DNA of 64,000 bases from Adiantum capillus-veneris (taxonomy: Eukaryota; Streptophyta; Polypodiopsida; Polypodiales; Pteridaceae). Under the pieces are notes generated by a model. The model saw only the letters and a program-made list of their open reading frames with translations, ran no database searches and had not been told where the DNA came from. How positions within the stretch are numbered: the first letter of the stretch is position 1; each line of letters begins with the position of its first letter. The DNA lies in assembly GCA_014529385.2 (NCBI GenBank), contig CM043956.1:63864620-63928619 (forward strand), in the 5' to 3' direction. This document shows, piece after piece, positions 40,011 to 52,033 of the stretch. The position numbers were made by a program, and so were the translations under genes.

Positions 40011-42330
40011 CCAAAGAGATCTAGTTTAGGGAAAAACACGAGCGTCTTGTGTAATTGTCCTTCAACTTCCTCTAGGATCACCTAGAGTCAAAACTTTCTT
40101 TTTAAAAACAGCATAGCTTAAGATTGGCGTCTTTTGCTGTGTAGAGGTAGCTTGGAAGTAGGTTGTACTTGCTAAGTACCTTTTAGGATTGTAGAGCTGT
40201 AGGATTAGATTAGGATTTTGAGAATGATTGATCGATGAGACAAGTCTTAAGATCAAGGCTCAGAAAACCATAAAAAACAAGAAAACAAGTGTTTGTGGAC
40301 ACTTTCCACAACCCCAAAGCAATAGAACCTAGAAGTAGGGTAAGTAGAATCCGAGGTGGGATCTCAAAACATTGCTCACTCCAAAAGAATCAATTGTGAG
40401 TCATTTATGTGAAGTTGCAGAATCATTTCTACGGCTAGAAATAGCACCAAAAGGTTGTCAACCACTGAACCCGGCTGGAGATTATGCTTTAAAAGTTGTA
40501 TGAACTAGTGGGTAAGCTTAAGGACACATTTGAGGTAAAATTTCAAGAGTTTGCAAAAACTCAGATTATTTACTTTTTCTTGACATTTTAGGCCAAATTA
40601 AGTTTTGACTTGACTCAGAGGCTTAAAATAGTTCATAAACAGACTGTCCCCTAAAAAAGTTGAAAAAAGTACTCAATTTGGTCCAAAAGTAAATAATTGC
40701 GATTATTTACTTCTAGCTCAAAAGTGACCAAGGTTGATACCAGAGACTATGCATGTGTACAAACATCTTTTGTAAAGGCCCATAGAATTTGGATCACCAA
40801 ACTGACCAAAACCTTGATAAAAACTGAAATATGTACTGATTATCGAGAACTTGAGTGTAACTTGGGAAAATTTTGTTCAAACTCAATGAAACTTGACTTA
40901 GAGGTTTATATTGAAGTGTTAAACAAGATACATGCTCATTTGACCAAAAAGATGCAAAAATTTACCAGAAGTAAATAATCGTGATTATTTACTTTTGTCC
41001 CATTTTTTAACTTTTTTGACCAACTTAGCATACCACTAGTTTTAAATGTTATATTAAGCCCACAAATCAAATTTAATAAGATTTGGATCATTAAAGTGAA
41101 AATTGTGGCCAAATTTGTAAAGTCAATCTGTAGACACAAAATTGTTGACCATTTGAACAGGGATTATCTAAACTTGATAAAACTTGACTAGAGAGCTTGA
41201 GTTGAGTTGCTCAACCATTCTGTGTCAACATTGTGGCAAAAAATTGCATAAAAATACCAGAGATAAATAATCACGATTATTTACATATGCTAGAAATTGG
41301 ACATTTTTGCACATTTGAGTATATCTCAAGGTCAAGCATATCAAGTAGACCACACAAATCAAATTTGGATCACAAAAATGAGACTTAAGCCAGATTCTTG
41401 AAAACTGAGTCTGCAGACATGAAACAATTGATAACTTGAACAAATTTTGTTCAAACTCAGTGAAACTTGTCCGGAGACCTTAACAAGTTGAATACTTGGC
41501 AAATCAAGCCAAAAAGTGCAGAAAATTGCAAAAAGTAAAAATCGCGATTATTTACTTCTGATACACAGAGACAGACTTTTGAACTTTTGAGCTTGAATAA
41601 TGTTAGACCAACAGAACACAAGACCACCGATCAATTTTGGGTTCAATCAAGTCCAAATTAGTACATGTTCATTCAGTTTCCAGGTTGCAGATTAGTCCTT
41701 TTGCTTTTTGCAAAAGTAGAATCTGAAAATTTCAAGTGCTAACTCACTTAGCTCAAATCGAAGTGATACACATAGACCAGTCACAATAGTTAGCAAAAAA
41801 TTGTATAGTCTTTGTGAAAGAATGACTGACTTGATTAAAACTGATACAGGGATTAAGATGCAGACAAGGAATTGAAAGCTTAATAGGAGTTGCAATCAAG
41901 TCAAGTGGAAGAAACTGATAACAAGTGAATCCGACGGTAAGTACTCTATCCAGGGCTTCACAAGTCTATGTGAACCTTAGATCTAGTCGCGTACTAGCAA
42001 ACCAAGGCATATTTGGAGAGACCGCTAGTAGAGTATCCACCGAAGAGAGTGTGAATCGAGGTGATCACTTGGACACTATCTTTGAAGAAGTCTCAGATAC
42101 TTTTTCACAATCAACATTTGAAATGTCTTCCTATTCGACTCATTCAGGAACCGGAACGACAGTGCGGTATAATCACATACTCACCTTTTATAAGACTAAT
42201 GGCCATGGAGCTCAGGTTTACCTGGATTCTAATGAAGAGTATGCCATTGCATTGATGACTATGACATAGAGTTTGAAGAGGAAATCATGGCAAACAAACA
42301 AGGAAAAATATACACGGATAAAAACGGGAC
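40011..42330 (+). mobile_element. Gypsy F leader, non-coding, with tandem units
   Basis: The sequence between the PBS and any gag. It carries about four diverged tandem units of 270-290 bp (40550-41560) and then AT-rich sequence. An open stretch at 41925-42269 (Ser/Thr-rich, MNPTVSTLSRASQVY) might be the start of the element's own coding region. The element breaks off at about 42330 where Copia G begins. Confidence 0.55.
40550..41560 (+). repeat. Diverged tandem repeats each carrying a near-perfect palindrome
   Basis: Palindromes with arms GTAAATAATC and GATTATTTAC around a 2 bp centre lie at 40689-40710, 40971-40992, 41263-41284 and 41535-41555, spaced 282, 292 and 272 bp. A half site is at 40564-40573. 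Between them recur weaker similarities such as GAAACTTGACTTAGAGG and TTTGGATCA. The palindrome is better kept than the rest of the unit. Confidence 0.8.
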
Positions 42331-42337
42331 TCAATAT

Positions 42338-43330
42338 TTACAAGTTGAAAGTGTCCATTTCATCTTCCTCATGCATAATCTTTGACTCCAGCTCTTTATG
42401 CAGCAATGTAATTTTTGCCTCATTACGACTTGCATAAAGACCAGCCAAAATATCCCAAGCCTGTTTTTCAAATTTTGTTGAACAAATGCGAGCAGTAATA
42501 GTGTGCTTCACAAATAACACAATCGATGCATGCGTCTGTGCATCTTTTACATCCCAACGAGCTTGTTCTGTCGTAGGCAAAACAACTCTAACAGTAGTAA
42601 TCCTTGTAGCAAGACCTGCAACATCCTCAATAGCGCTTGTATCCTCAAAATCAAGACGTACATCAATGCCATGCACAATGTTTTGGACGCCCTTCGACAA
42701 AAGAACATGTTGCATCATATAAGCCCACATAGGGTAATTGTTCCCATCCAATCTGCCCCCTCACCAGCAAACATCTTGAACACATGTGTGTTGTTGTCAG
42801 AAATGGCAAATGTTGCATCTAATGTGAAAACTACCCAGAAAGAGGAGAAGGAAAGCGAGAACAACACGTGCTATATAGCACAAACCGTAGAAGATTGTAA
42901 GAGACCTGTTATGCAGAAAATGACACTGACAAAATTTTTACACAAAATGACAAAACATCATGTGCAGTACTGCATGTAGTAGAAAAACGGAGGCCGAATT
43001 GAGCCCGAATCCAAAATCTGAGCAGACTGAGCTCATCGAGCAAGCCTAGAATATTTTTTGACCTGGTAATTCTTGCCAAAGATCACTAAAATCAAATAAA
43101 GTGAGCAGGCGTGTGCTGGAGCTGTTGTCGACTAAGCCCGAGAGGATGCAACCAGCTCTGATACCAATTGTTGGAATTAGGGTTGCAAGAAAACCCACAG
43201 ACCTTGGAGAATATGAAGGAATCTCAAGGCACACAACAGAGAGTATATTACTTAGTGTGCAATGGAAACATAAATAGCCCTAGAATGATGGGTGTATATA
43301 GAATGCACGGGAGAAATAAGCTCCTAGTGA
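42338..43330 (-). mobile_element. Copia G fragment: 5' LTR end, PBS and gag, minus strand
   Basis: Gag at 42338-42751 (LDGNNYPMWAY-like start: MDGNNYPMWAYMMQHVL). The PBS complement GCTCTGATACCA is at 43155-43166, followed by the LTR edge TGTTGGAATT at 43169 on the plus strand. The outer end of the LTR is not defined; it meets Gypsy H near 43330. Broken. Confidence 0.75.
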
Positions 43331-45040
43331 GGGAAAAATGCCTTGGCGGTCCTAAGTGTATTCACACACATCACTACCACATGTATATGATAACAATTTT
43401 TGTAATGTATGCGAGCATCATTGGCCTTAAGCCAATCCATTCCAAGAATTCCATCATAGACTCCTATGGGGGGTAAGACTCTAAAATGAGCTAAATTGTT
43501 GTGGCCATCCAAAACAAAATTGAAGTTACCCATTGAAGTAGAAGATTTAACCTTTCTACCCAAAGCTAATTGCATTGTGAGAACTGAGTCATGGTGTTCA
43601 CACAGTATAAGGTTTCTAATGCATCCAGGAGAGATGAAACAATGTGTACTCCCAGAATCAACCAATAAGGTAAAATTTTTACCTTGATACTTTGCTAGGG
43701 CTTGGATTATTGAAGAAAAATTATTCAATGTTTGATCGCAACATGAACATGTGCATTTTCTTGATTCCCTTCACCTCTAGCGCCTTGAGCTCTGCTGGGC
43801 TTGAGCTCTTCCTTGAGATCTTTGATTTTTTTCTCCTCTTGGATGAGGTTAACAGTTGAAGTTATTTCCATTGTTGTTATTATTGTTGTTGTTGGATGGT
43901 CCATTTTGCACAAAAGGTGGGTTCCATGGTCTAAAGTTTCCTTGATTTTGAGGTCTCTGATTTTGATTGAAATTTTGATGGGTAAAGTTTTGTTGAGCTC
44001 CAAGTGGTCTTGGTTTAAAGTTTTTGAAATTCTGGTTTATTTTCATATTTGTGGGTCCATGATTATTTACCAGCCCTATAAAACTTGATTTGTTGAACGA
44101 GAAATCTTTGGATTGATTATCAAGATGAAGATAAGTATAGCATAAATAATCTTGCCTTGTCTTCATACGCAATAAGTTCTCCCTTCTTTGTTTTGAGTTT
44201 GCAAGCCTTTGTTCATCTTTAGGATGAGGTCGTTTGATCTCACAAATAGGAGCAATTTGTGGCTTACACTTTCCACTATAACCTAACACAAAATTGTGTC
44301 ACTTTGACTTTCTAAGTCATTTTTGCTGGAGCATACTTGAAAAGAATCAAGAAATGTTGATAATACGACTCTAGGTCTATGGTCCCTTGAGTACAATCAT
44401 GAAACTCATTCATGCAATGTGAATGATATACCTTGTTCTAATATTTTTTCTTTAGTTGAGTCTTTAGATAATCCTAAGTTGTATTAGAGTCAGCATTTTT
44501 CTCAATACAATGGTCCTCTTTAGTTGAGTCTTCATATAATCCTAAGTTGTTGTATTAGGGTCTGATTCAAATCACCTCAAAATTGGATCTTTTCAATTAT
44601 AACCAGTAAGAGGTTACATGCTACTTTGGAGAAGGTGCATAAATGCGTAAAGGTTTAATAAACCAATTCTTGGTTCATGTGATCAAAGTTCTATCCTTAT
44701 TATTACTCACATCCTCAGTTTCAATTCAAAACTTCTACTTGTGTACTTAATTTTACATCTTCTTCATCATACCACTCTTCCCCTTGAGAAGTATCTGTTG
44801 GTGGTAATGCATGAATGCAGTTTACATGGGCATGTGGCTCATTGACTTCATCTCTATAGAAATATTTTCTTGGGTTCACCACCATAGGATATGCTTGAGC
44901 GAATTCCCAAACCCATCTTGGCTTCTCATAGTCATCAAAATGGATGGTGACATTGTGAGGATTGTACTTAAGGATAGGGCCATAGACTTTACTAAACTAG
45001 ATTTGAGGTATGTAGTGGAATTGGCTCTTGCTACTTGACT
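43331..45040 (-). mobile_element. Gypsy H fragment: gag and protease, minus strand
   Basis: Retropepsin at about 43400-43690 on the minus strand (TLLVDSGSTHCFISP, GILGMDWL), an RVP_2-like Gypsy protease. Upstream is an Asn/Gln/Phe-rich gag tail near 43850-44050 (QNFTHQNFNQNQRPQNQGNF). Still further upstream is a coding-like stretch near 44780-45010 (HFDDYEKPRWVWEFAQAYPM), probably gag but not recognised. 44300-44780 shows only eroded sequence. Many breaks. Confidence 0.7.
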
Positions 45041-45338
45041 TCTTCCAAACCCTAAAAATCACCTTCTTTGGTTGAGCATGAGTGTTTTCTTGCCAAAAAT
45101 GATTTCACGGCTTGATACTTCTAAAAGTGAGCATAGGTTAAGGTAAAGAACATATCCTTGTATTTCAATGTCGCCCTCCTGAAGCTTTTCTTTGACCCAA
45201 AGATGTGGGTCGACCATGTACCTTTGTGAGAACGGTGGAGAGGAAAGTTGGGTAGCTTTTATAGAAAGGGTGGAGAAGAGGAAATCTTCTATGAGAAGGG
45301 AGAATGACAGAAGAGTGGAGACAAGGAAATTAAGGTAG

Positions 45339-45549
45339 TGACGGGAGCAAAGCGAACCCCGAACCCCCGACAGCCTCTAAAACACCGGGGACCGAATGGC
45401 GCGCCTCGAGCCTGTCATGGTAAAGCAAACAGGGGGCACCACCTAGCTTCAGCGGCTAGGACGCAAACAACACACCACCATAACAAAGTTTTCATCCAAG
45501 AGAGATGGATGCTTGGGAGTAATGATGAAGAGGAAAGGGAATGAGATCA

Positions 45550-45599
<50 letters not shown>

Positions 45600-46088
45600 T
45601 GTGAGGGAGGGGGTATAGCGGCTTAGTACTTAGGCACCACAAAAGGATGGCGAATCCGCACACCTTTCACACATACACAAACTCGCTCCAAACACAAGAC
45701 TAGGTGGCGATTCCGCACACCTCACATGGGCAAAACATTGCAAGAAAACATACTCACAAAACCTCAAGCTTTATTTAGAGAATAAGGCGATGAAATGGGG
45801 AGCATAGGGTAGGGGAATGAGAAGGGAGAGCATGGTAGAGCACATGGCGGATAGGTGGGAGTTGATGGCGAAGACTCGCATGAGGGTTACGGCCATCATC
45901 CTTCATTTAGTTTCCCTTCATCTTCAATAGCCCAAGGGTGTAGAGGTCATGCTCAAGACGAGCATGGTGATTGCGGTGATGGTGTGGGTGTGTGTGTGTG
46001 CACTAGGTACACACAGTGAATAGTGTACTCTTCAATAGCCCAAGGGTGTAGAGGTCATGCTCAAGACGAGCATGGTGATTGCGGTGAT

Positions 46089-46187
<99 letters not shown>

Positions 46188-47099
46188 ACTAGGCACACAC
46201 AGTGCATAGTGTGTTCTTTGGTGATGTTGTGTGTGTCCTTAGTGTGATGGTGACCCCTCTTTATATAGGGGAGGAGGGGGGAGAAATTCTAGAATTTAGA
46301 AATGAAGAAATCATTATCTACATAGGCCATGTGACTGTGGGCCCCACTTGTCTGGCTGTGTGTATATGTGCCAGAACAGCAGTCTCATGAGAGAGAGACT
46401 AAGAGAGAGAGATGGGTTGATGAAAAAAAGTGAGAGGTGACATGGAGAATAAAGTAATTACAAGAGGGGAGAGAGGGGAGTGTGTTAAGAGGTGAATCTG
46501 TGTGCAGATGTGTGTGAACACAAGAAAATCAGGTAACCACTGGGTGGGGATGGGTCTGTGGGCACCTTTTTCAGTGAAACTGAGTGTGTGTGAGTGTGGG
46601 GGAGGCCATCTGGCTACAAGACAAGAAAGATTTCGAATTCTAGAGAGAGAGGGGGGTATTTGGATCATGGGATATGATAGGAGAGAGAAAGGGGGGGTGG
46701 GGTATACTATTTTGGAAGATATGATAAGTTGCATGTGAGTTAGGGTGCATTATTGGTGAGTTAGAATGCATTATTGGTGAGAGGTGGGGTAGCTTGAGGG
46801 GAGAGAGAAAGGAGAAAGGACAAGGGGAAGAGAGAGGGGGTTGACCTTTTGAGTGGAGGAGAGGAAAAGGAACACACGGCGGGGCATCAGTGAAGAAAAA
46901 AGGAGGCAAGGTGGGGATGGGCTGCCCCGCAGGCATGAGGTGGCCTATTTTACCTTTCTTATATATTTACATAATCATACTTTATTTTTTTCTTACTTTT
47001 CCAATGCTTTTTATCACTCCCTCCCTAAGAGGAGGTTTCCATAGGGTGGGGACGAGAGAAGAGGGGTATGGGAGCTTGGCTTGTGAAAAGCCCCCATCA
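45339..47099 (-). repeat. 3' LTR of element I, longer copy
   Basis: 1,761 bp. It is longer than its partner because of a tandem copy of about 106 bp (45926-46031 repeated from 46032), a GT array of about 48 units (46090-46186), and a longer GA run (45552-45598). Confidence 0.92.
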
Positions 47100-47161
47100 T
47101 TAGCCCTCCCCTTTTGGCTAGAGGCATTCATGTCTCTAGCTCTGTTTCTTCTTCCGCTTAG

Positions 47162-48061
47162 CTATAGGATCCGATATCGAGTTGCCTTCTGAACTAGCCA
47201 TTCCATTTGGCCATTGGTGAGATTTCTGGGATATTCATGAATCTGTAACAGGTCCGAGTGATAACTTGTTCCTTGGAATAGTGTCGGTTGATTAAAGGGG
47301 AAGCCCATGGCTTCCAGAACTTTGTGCCAATGTCCTCCTGGATCCCAAGTGAAAAATAGGATCATTGTTTGCAGTGTCCGAACAATAAAATTTGCATGCC
47401 AAATTGGATCAAATTTGTAACCACCATTAGCGAGAGGGGAAATGAGCATCTTGGCTCCTGCAAAGACAGAACTGAAAATTATGATTCCCAAGAGTGTACC
47501 AAGAATCCACCATATATGGACACCTTGTTGGTGTGGTGAGCTCAAGTTGTCTTCAGAATCCTGATTACTGCCATGACTAGAAAAAACCACGAGCATATCA
47601 TGCTTCTTTTGGGTGTGCTCAAACATGTCAGCTTCCTTTACTGATGCTAATAGCAAGCCACCTACCTTGCGGCTTAAATTCAAGCGTAATCCACTTACCT
47701 TTCTCCAAAGAGAGGATGCACTATTTGTAAAAAATTGTACCAAATTGCGAATGAGGTCTCCATTCTTGCATTCTATTAGGTTTTTGTCTATCCATGGCTC
47801 CTTTGCTCTTATCTCCATGCTGATCTTATCTCTATATGTTAGAGCAGCTAGCCATAGCCATAGGTCTGATGCATCCCATGCAAACACAATGTTGTGTTGT
47901 GGAGGAGTTTGGAACATCCTTAAAAGGTTGGCAGCATATTGATCATCAAACTTACTCTGAACACCCTCACATAAACTGGAGGCATTACCCATCTCCAAGT
48001 TTATAACACCCTTCAGTAGACTAGAGGCATTACCCATCTCTAAGTCTATAACACTACACAA
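47162..48061 (-). CDS. Foreign open frame with hydrophobic segment in element I
   Basis: An open frame of 299 codons with no similarity I recognise to gag or pol over most of its length. It starts with two copies of a 16-residue unit (VIDLEMGNASSLLKGV, VINLEMGNASSLCEGV). The middle is rich in Trp, Leu and Lys/Arg. A strongly hydrophobic run of about 20 residues (WILGTLLGIIIFSSVFAGA) lies near residue 190, which could be a membrane segment. The last residues (GQMEWLVQKATRYR) match the stretch just before integrase in Gypsy C (GQKQWLVRKATRYR), so the frame ends inside old element sequence. It may be captured host sequence, an env-like frame of the kind some plant Gypsy elements carry, or chance read-through. 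Function unknown. Confidence 0.5.
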   Translation of the reverse strand: MCSVIDLEMGNASSLLKGVINLEMGNASSLCEGVQSKFDDQYAANLLRMFQTPPQHNIVFAWDASDLWLWLAALTYRDKISMEIRAKEPWIDKNLIECKNGDLIRNLVQFFTNSASSLWRKVSGLRLNLSRKVGGLLLASVKEADMFEHTQKKHDMLVVFSSHGSNQDSEDNLSSPHQQGVHIWWILGTLLGIIIFSSVFAGAKMLISPLANGGYKFDPIWHANFIVRTLQTMILFFTWDPGGHWHKVLEAMGFPFNQPTLFQGTSYHSDLLQIHEYPRNLTNGQMEWLVQKATRYRIL

Positions 48062-48076
48062 TAAAGTCTTGCTCGG

Positions 48077-49644
48077 CTACCAAGCCTCTGGAGAAATATC
48101 CAACTCCAAACCTTCAGTCATACTTACCTCTTCGTTATGGTCCTCATGTGAAACTGCCTTGATGCAAGATTCCTTTAGCTTGCTACACTGTCCTGGGTCC
48201 ATGCTGGTGCACAGGCTTCCGTTTTCAAAGCCCTCCCCTTTGCTTGATATGTTGTCCATCTTCTGCAAATCCTTGCTAACAGGCTGGTTTTCCTCTTCTC
48301 TTGTATCTTTCATGACCTTTGCATTCCTCTTACTCTGACGAGGCCTAATCAACACTTTACACCTTCTTATCCTTACTGCCCAATGCTGTCGATTGATCGC
48401 TTTGGTGCCTATTTCATCCAAGGTTAAAGATGTACTCACATTTGTAACACAATTTTCTTGACTTACCTCCCCCACCTGGGTAGCATCTTTTGATTCTTTA
48501 ACCTCTTGTTCCACTGCTTCAGTTCTTTGAATAGTCTTCTTACGTAATCCTTCTTCTGTTACACTCATCTTGACCTCTTCTGCAAGACCAATGATACTTG
48601 GTGTGCGGGTACCAATTGGTGGTGGGCGTAGGATGATTGTAAGTGGTGATTGTGGTGGTGGTTGCATTGGTGACTGGCGTCGAATTGGTGTGGTCAGCTG
48701 TGGTTGCACCACTGGTGGTGTGATTTGAACAGGTGGGATTGGTTGCCTGAGTGGCGGAGGTCTTGCTCTTGGTGGAGAGATCTGATTCTGTCTCCCCCCT
48801 CTATTGAAATTATGCCTCCTCGGGTGTGGGCAGTAGTACATTTCATAGCCATCTTCCCCGTAGTTGTAGCAATGATACTCCCTGTTTTGTCGTCGTGCTC
48901 TTCCAGGGTCTTGATCTCTTTCTTGACTCCTCCCTTGCTGTATTAAGTGGACAGACAAATTCTGCAGTTGGTCAGTAATATAAACCAACATATCTTGTTG
49001 GTCATCTCTTACCCCAAGAGCCGGTGGTGGTGGTGGAATGGTGGTTGTCGTAGTTGCTGGTCGACGCGATGTTCCTAATTCTGTTGACTCGGTTTCTTTG
49101 GCTTTCATTCGCAGCTTCTTGTCTTTAAGGCGAGCAATCTCAACGGCTAACTCGTACGTAGCCGGGAATCTACCTTTCACCTTCTCCTTGAGAAGCGGCC
49201 ATAAGCCATGCGTGAACCGATCTTTTTTTAGGAAGATGCAGCTTCCCCCCTAGCCAGTGACTCAACCCACCGTTCCCACAAATCCACAAATTTGGACTCA
49301 TAGGTGGCATATTCTAAAAGACCCTCCTGCTTCAAGTCTCTCAACTTGTCCCACAACTTTTCTGAAGTGGTACCTCCCCCAAAGCGCCTCTTAAAAGCGG
49401 TTTTTAAGGGTTCCCAGTCATCCTTGGTTGCTTGAGGAAGTGCATTGTACCATGATCTAGCTTCTTGCTTCATGAGATGCTTAAAGATTCTAACCCGGGA
49501 TTCATCCGTATCTTTGTTGCTCACTACACATGCTACTTCAAAGTCATCTAGGAAGTCTGTTACCAAATCCTCCCCCTTCTTTCCTTTAAATGTTGGAAAT
49601 GCTACACTTGCCATGATTACTGAGAGAGAGCTAGAAAGACACAC
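48077..49644 (-). pseudogene. gag region of element I (fossil)
   Basis: The retrotransposon gag core (SWYNALPQATKDDWE, FKRRFGGGTTSEKLWDKL, LLEYATYESKFVDLWERW) is followed by a zinc-knuckle-like YHCYNYGEDGYEMYYCPHP and a Pro/Gln-rich linker. A long charged tail ends before 48077. Closest relative in the window: gag of Gypsy C. Confidence 0.87.
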
Positions 49645-50453
49645 TGCTTAGCTTGCAAAAGTTTTTTTTCTTCTTTACAAGGAGGCGTGTATACCCTCTT
49701 ATACTAGGACATAGATTAAAACTTCAAACGGTACATTGCCTTGTACCAAAGGTAAGACAAATGGTTGATCTGATGCCAGAACCTCCAAAAACCGCTCCCC
49801 ACCCGACATGGTGTCAATGACGTGCTGGTAGTGAGCCTTCAAATCCAGTATTACCTTGATTGAGCGTACACGTGTTGGTATGTGTGATCTGTCTTGAGGT
49901 AGGTTGTACTGATTCATGTGAAGCTTAGAGGTGCTTAGTCACTGTCCAAGCTTGTGGGAGAGGGTGGTGTTCTTTCCTGAAACAAACTCAGTAGATCCCT
50001 AGTTTCTCTAGTGAGAGTGTGAGCCAATGCTTCCGTTATCTGTGCTGCAGCATCAGGTGCGACCTGAAAACTGACTGTGATAATTACCTCGGTGACTTGA
50101 GTTACCCGATTCTCAAAGTAGAATAGTGTTGATTCTCTATTGTGTAGAGCTCCTTCCATTTTGTTGTTGTGGGTTGGTTGTAGGTTGCGGACATGGTTTC
50201 GACCTTCTCCTTCTTCTTCTTGGCACTTGGCCTATGTATATCCACTGGGTTTGGCGTGTTGGTTGACTCTCCCACTGCAAATCGATTACCGTTACGCCTG
50301 GCACTCGAGCTTCGATGGAGATGCGGAGTTCGTCTAGTTGTGCTTGGAGCTCTTCTTCTTCTGTCGTCCAATTAGCAAATCCTGCTAGCCAGTCATCCAT
50401 TCACAATAGTTTAGGGGTTTCAGTCTTGTAAACTGAAGGGTTTCATGAAAAGA
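49645..50453 (-). other. Leader of element I with upstream frame
   Basis: Between the PBS and gag. On the minus strand it starts MDDWLAGFANWTTEEEEL (near 50400), matching the start in the leader of Gypsy C. Further weakly coding stretches follow at 49935-50159 and 49699-49917. Function of this Tat leader frame is not known. Confidence 0.6.
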
Positions 50454-50471
50454 TCCTCAGTGGGGACACCA
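50454..50471 (-). other. Primer binding site of element I
   Basis: TGGTGTCCCCACTGAGGA on the minus strand, three bases past the 5' LTR end; one base different from the site in Gypsy C. Confidence 0.82.
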
Positions 50472-50473
50472 AA

Positions 50474-52029
50474 TGACGGGAGCAAAGCGAACCCCGAACC
50501 CCCGACGGCCTCTAAAACACCGGGGACCGAATGGCGCGCCTCGAGCCTGTCATGGTAAAGCAAACAGGGGGCACCACCAAGCTTCAGCGGCTAGGACGCA
50601 AACAACACACCACCATAACAAAGTTTTCATCCAAGAGAGATGGATGCTTGGGAGTAATGATGAAAAGGAAAGGGAATGAGATCAAGTGAGAGAGAGAGAG
50701 AGAGAGAGAGAGTGAGGGAGGGGGTATAGCGGCTTAGTACTTAGGCATCACAAAAGGATGGCGAATCCGCACACCCTTCACACATACACAAGCTCACTCC
50801 AAAACACAAGACTAGGTGGCGATTCCGCACACCTCACATGGGCAAAACATTGCAAGAAAACATACTCACAAAACCTCAAGCTTTATTTAGAGAATTAGGC
50901 GATGAAATGGGGAGCATAGGGTAGGGGAATGAGAAGGGAGAGAGTGGTAGAGCACATGGCGGATAGGTGGGAGTTGATGGCGAAGACTCGCGCGAGGGTT
51001 ACGGCCATCATCCTTCATTTAGTTTCCCTTCATCTTCAATAGCCCAAGGGTGTAGAGGTCATGCTCAAGACGAGCATGGTGATTGCGGTGATGGTGTGGG
51101 TGTGTGTGTGTGCACTAGGTACACACAGTGAATAGTGTACTCTTTGGTGATGATGTGTGTGTCCTTAGTGTGATGGTGACCCCTCTTTATATAGGGGAGG
51201 TGGGGGGAGAAATTCTAGAATTTAGAAATGAAGAAATCATTATCTACATAGGCCATGTGACTGTGGGCCCCACTTGTCTGGCTGTGTGTATATGTGCCAA
51301 AACAGCAGTCTCATGAGAGAGAGACTAAGAGAGAGAGATGGGTTGATGAAAAAAAGTGAGAGGTGACATGGAGAATAAAGTAATTACAAGAGGGGAGAGA
51401 GGGGAGTGTGTTAAGAGGTGAATCTGTGTGCAGATGTGTGTGAACACAAGAAAATCAGGTAACCACTGGGTGGGGATGGGTCTGTGGGCACCTTTTTCAG
51501 TGAAACTGAGTGTGTGTGTGAGTGTGGGGGAGGCCATCTGGCTACAAGACAAGAAAGATTTCGAATTTTAGAGAGAGAGGGGGGGGTATTTGGATCATGG
51601 GATATGATAGGAGAGAGAAAGGGGGGGTGGGGTATACTATTTTGGAAGATATGATAAGTTGCATGTGAGTTAGGGTGCATTATTGGTGAGTTAGAATGCA
51701 TTATTGGTGAGAGGTGGGGTAGCTTGAGGGGAGAGAGAAAGGAGAAAGGACAAGGGGAAGAGAGAGGGGGTTGACCTTTTGAGTGGAGGAGAGGAAAAGG
51801 GACACACGGCGGGGCATCAGTGAAGAAAAAAGGAGGCAAGGTGGGGATGGGCTGCCCCGCAGGCATGAGGTGGCCTATTTTACCTTTCTTATATATTTAC
51901 ATAATCATACTTTATTTTTTTCTTACTTTTCCAATGCCTTTTATCACTCCCTCTCTAAGAGGAGGTTTCCATGGGGTGGGGACGAGAGAAGAGGGGTATG
52001 GGAGCTTGGCTTGTGAAAAGCCCCCATCA
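50474..52029 (-). repeat. 5' LTR of element I, shorter copy
   Basis: 1,556 bp. It matches 45339-47099 closely, without the 106 bp tandem copy and with short GA and GT runs. Confidence 0.92.
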
Positions 52030-52033
52030 GTAG

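Larger units (their letters stand above)
45339..52029 (-). mobile_element. Element I, young non-autonomous Tat-like Gypsy, minus strand
   Basis: LTRs at 45339-47099 and 50474-52029 with TG/CA ends. The target duplication is GTAG (45335-45338 and 52030-52033). The PBS (50454-50471) is TGGTGTCCCCACTGAGGA, and the polypurine tract AAAAGGGGAGGGCTAA adjoins the 3' LTR. Gag and the first frame of the leader are homologous to Gypsy C, as are the last 45 or so bases before the 3' LTR. In place of pol there is an unrelated open frame. About eight substitutions in 875 compared LTR bases, near 1 percent, make it the youngest element here. As it stands it must depend on another element for reverse transcription and integration. 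At most a few breaks are visible in gag. Confidence 0.9.

Noticed and set aside
40689-41555. Regularly spaced palindromic repeats, at first sight like a CRISPR array.
   Set aside because: Spacing of about 280 bp, related sequence between the repeats and a plant nuclear setting; it is a diverged tandem array in a retroelement leader.
45338-45544. A basic frame found twice (also 50473-50679).
   Set aside because: It is the same stretch of the two LTRs of element I; openness in both copies reflects their recent common origin, not a gene.
46023-46247. A Val-Cys-rich frame in the LTR of element I.
   Set aside because: It is the GT array read through.
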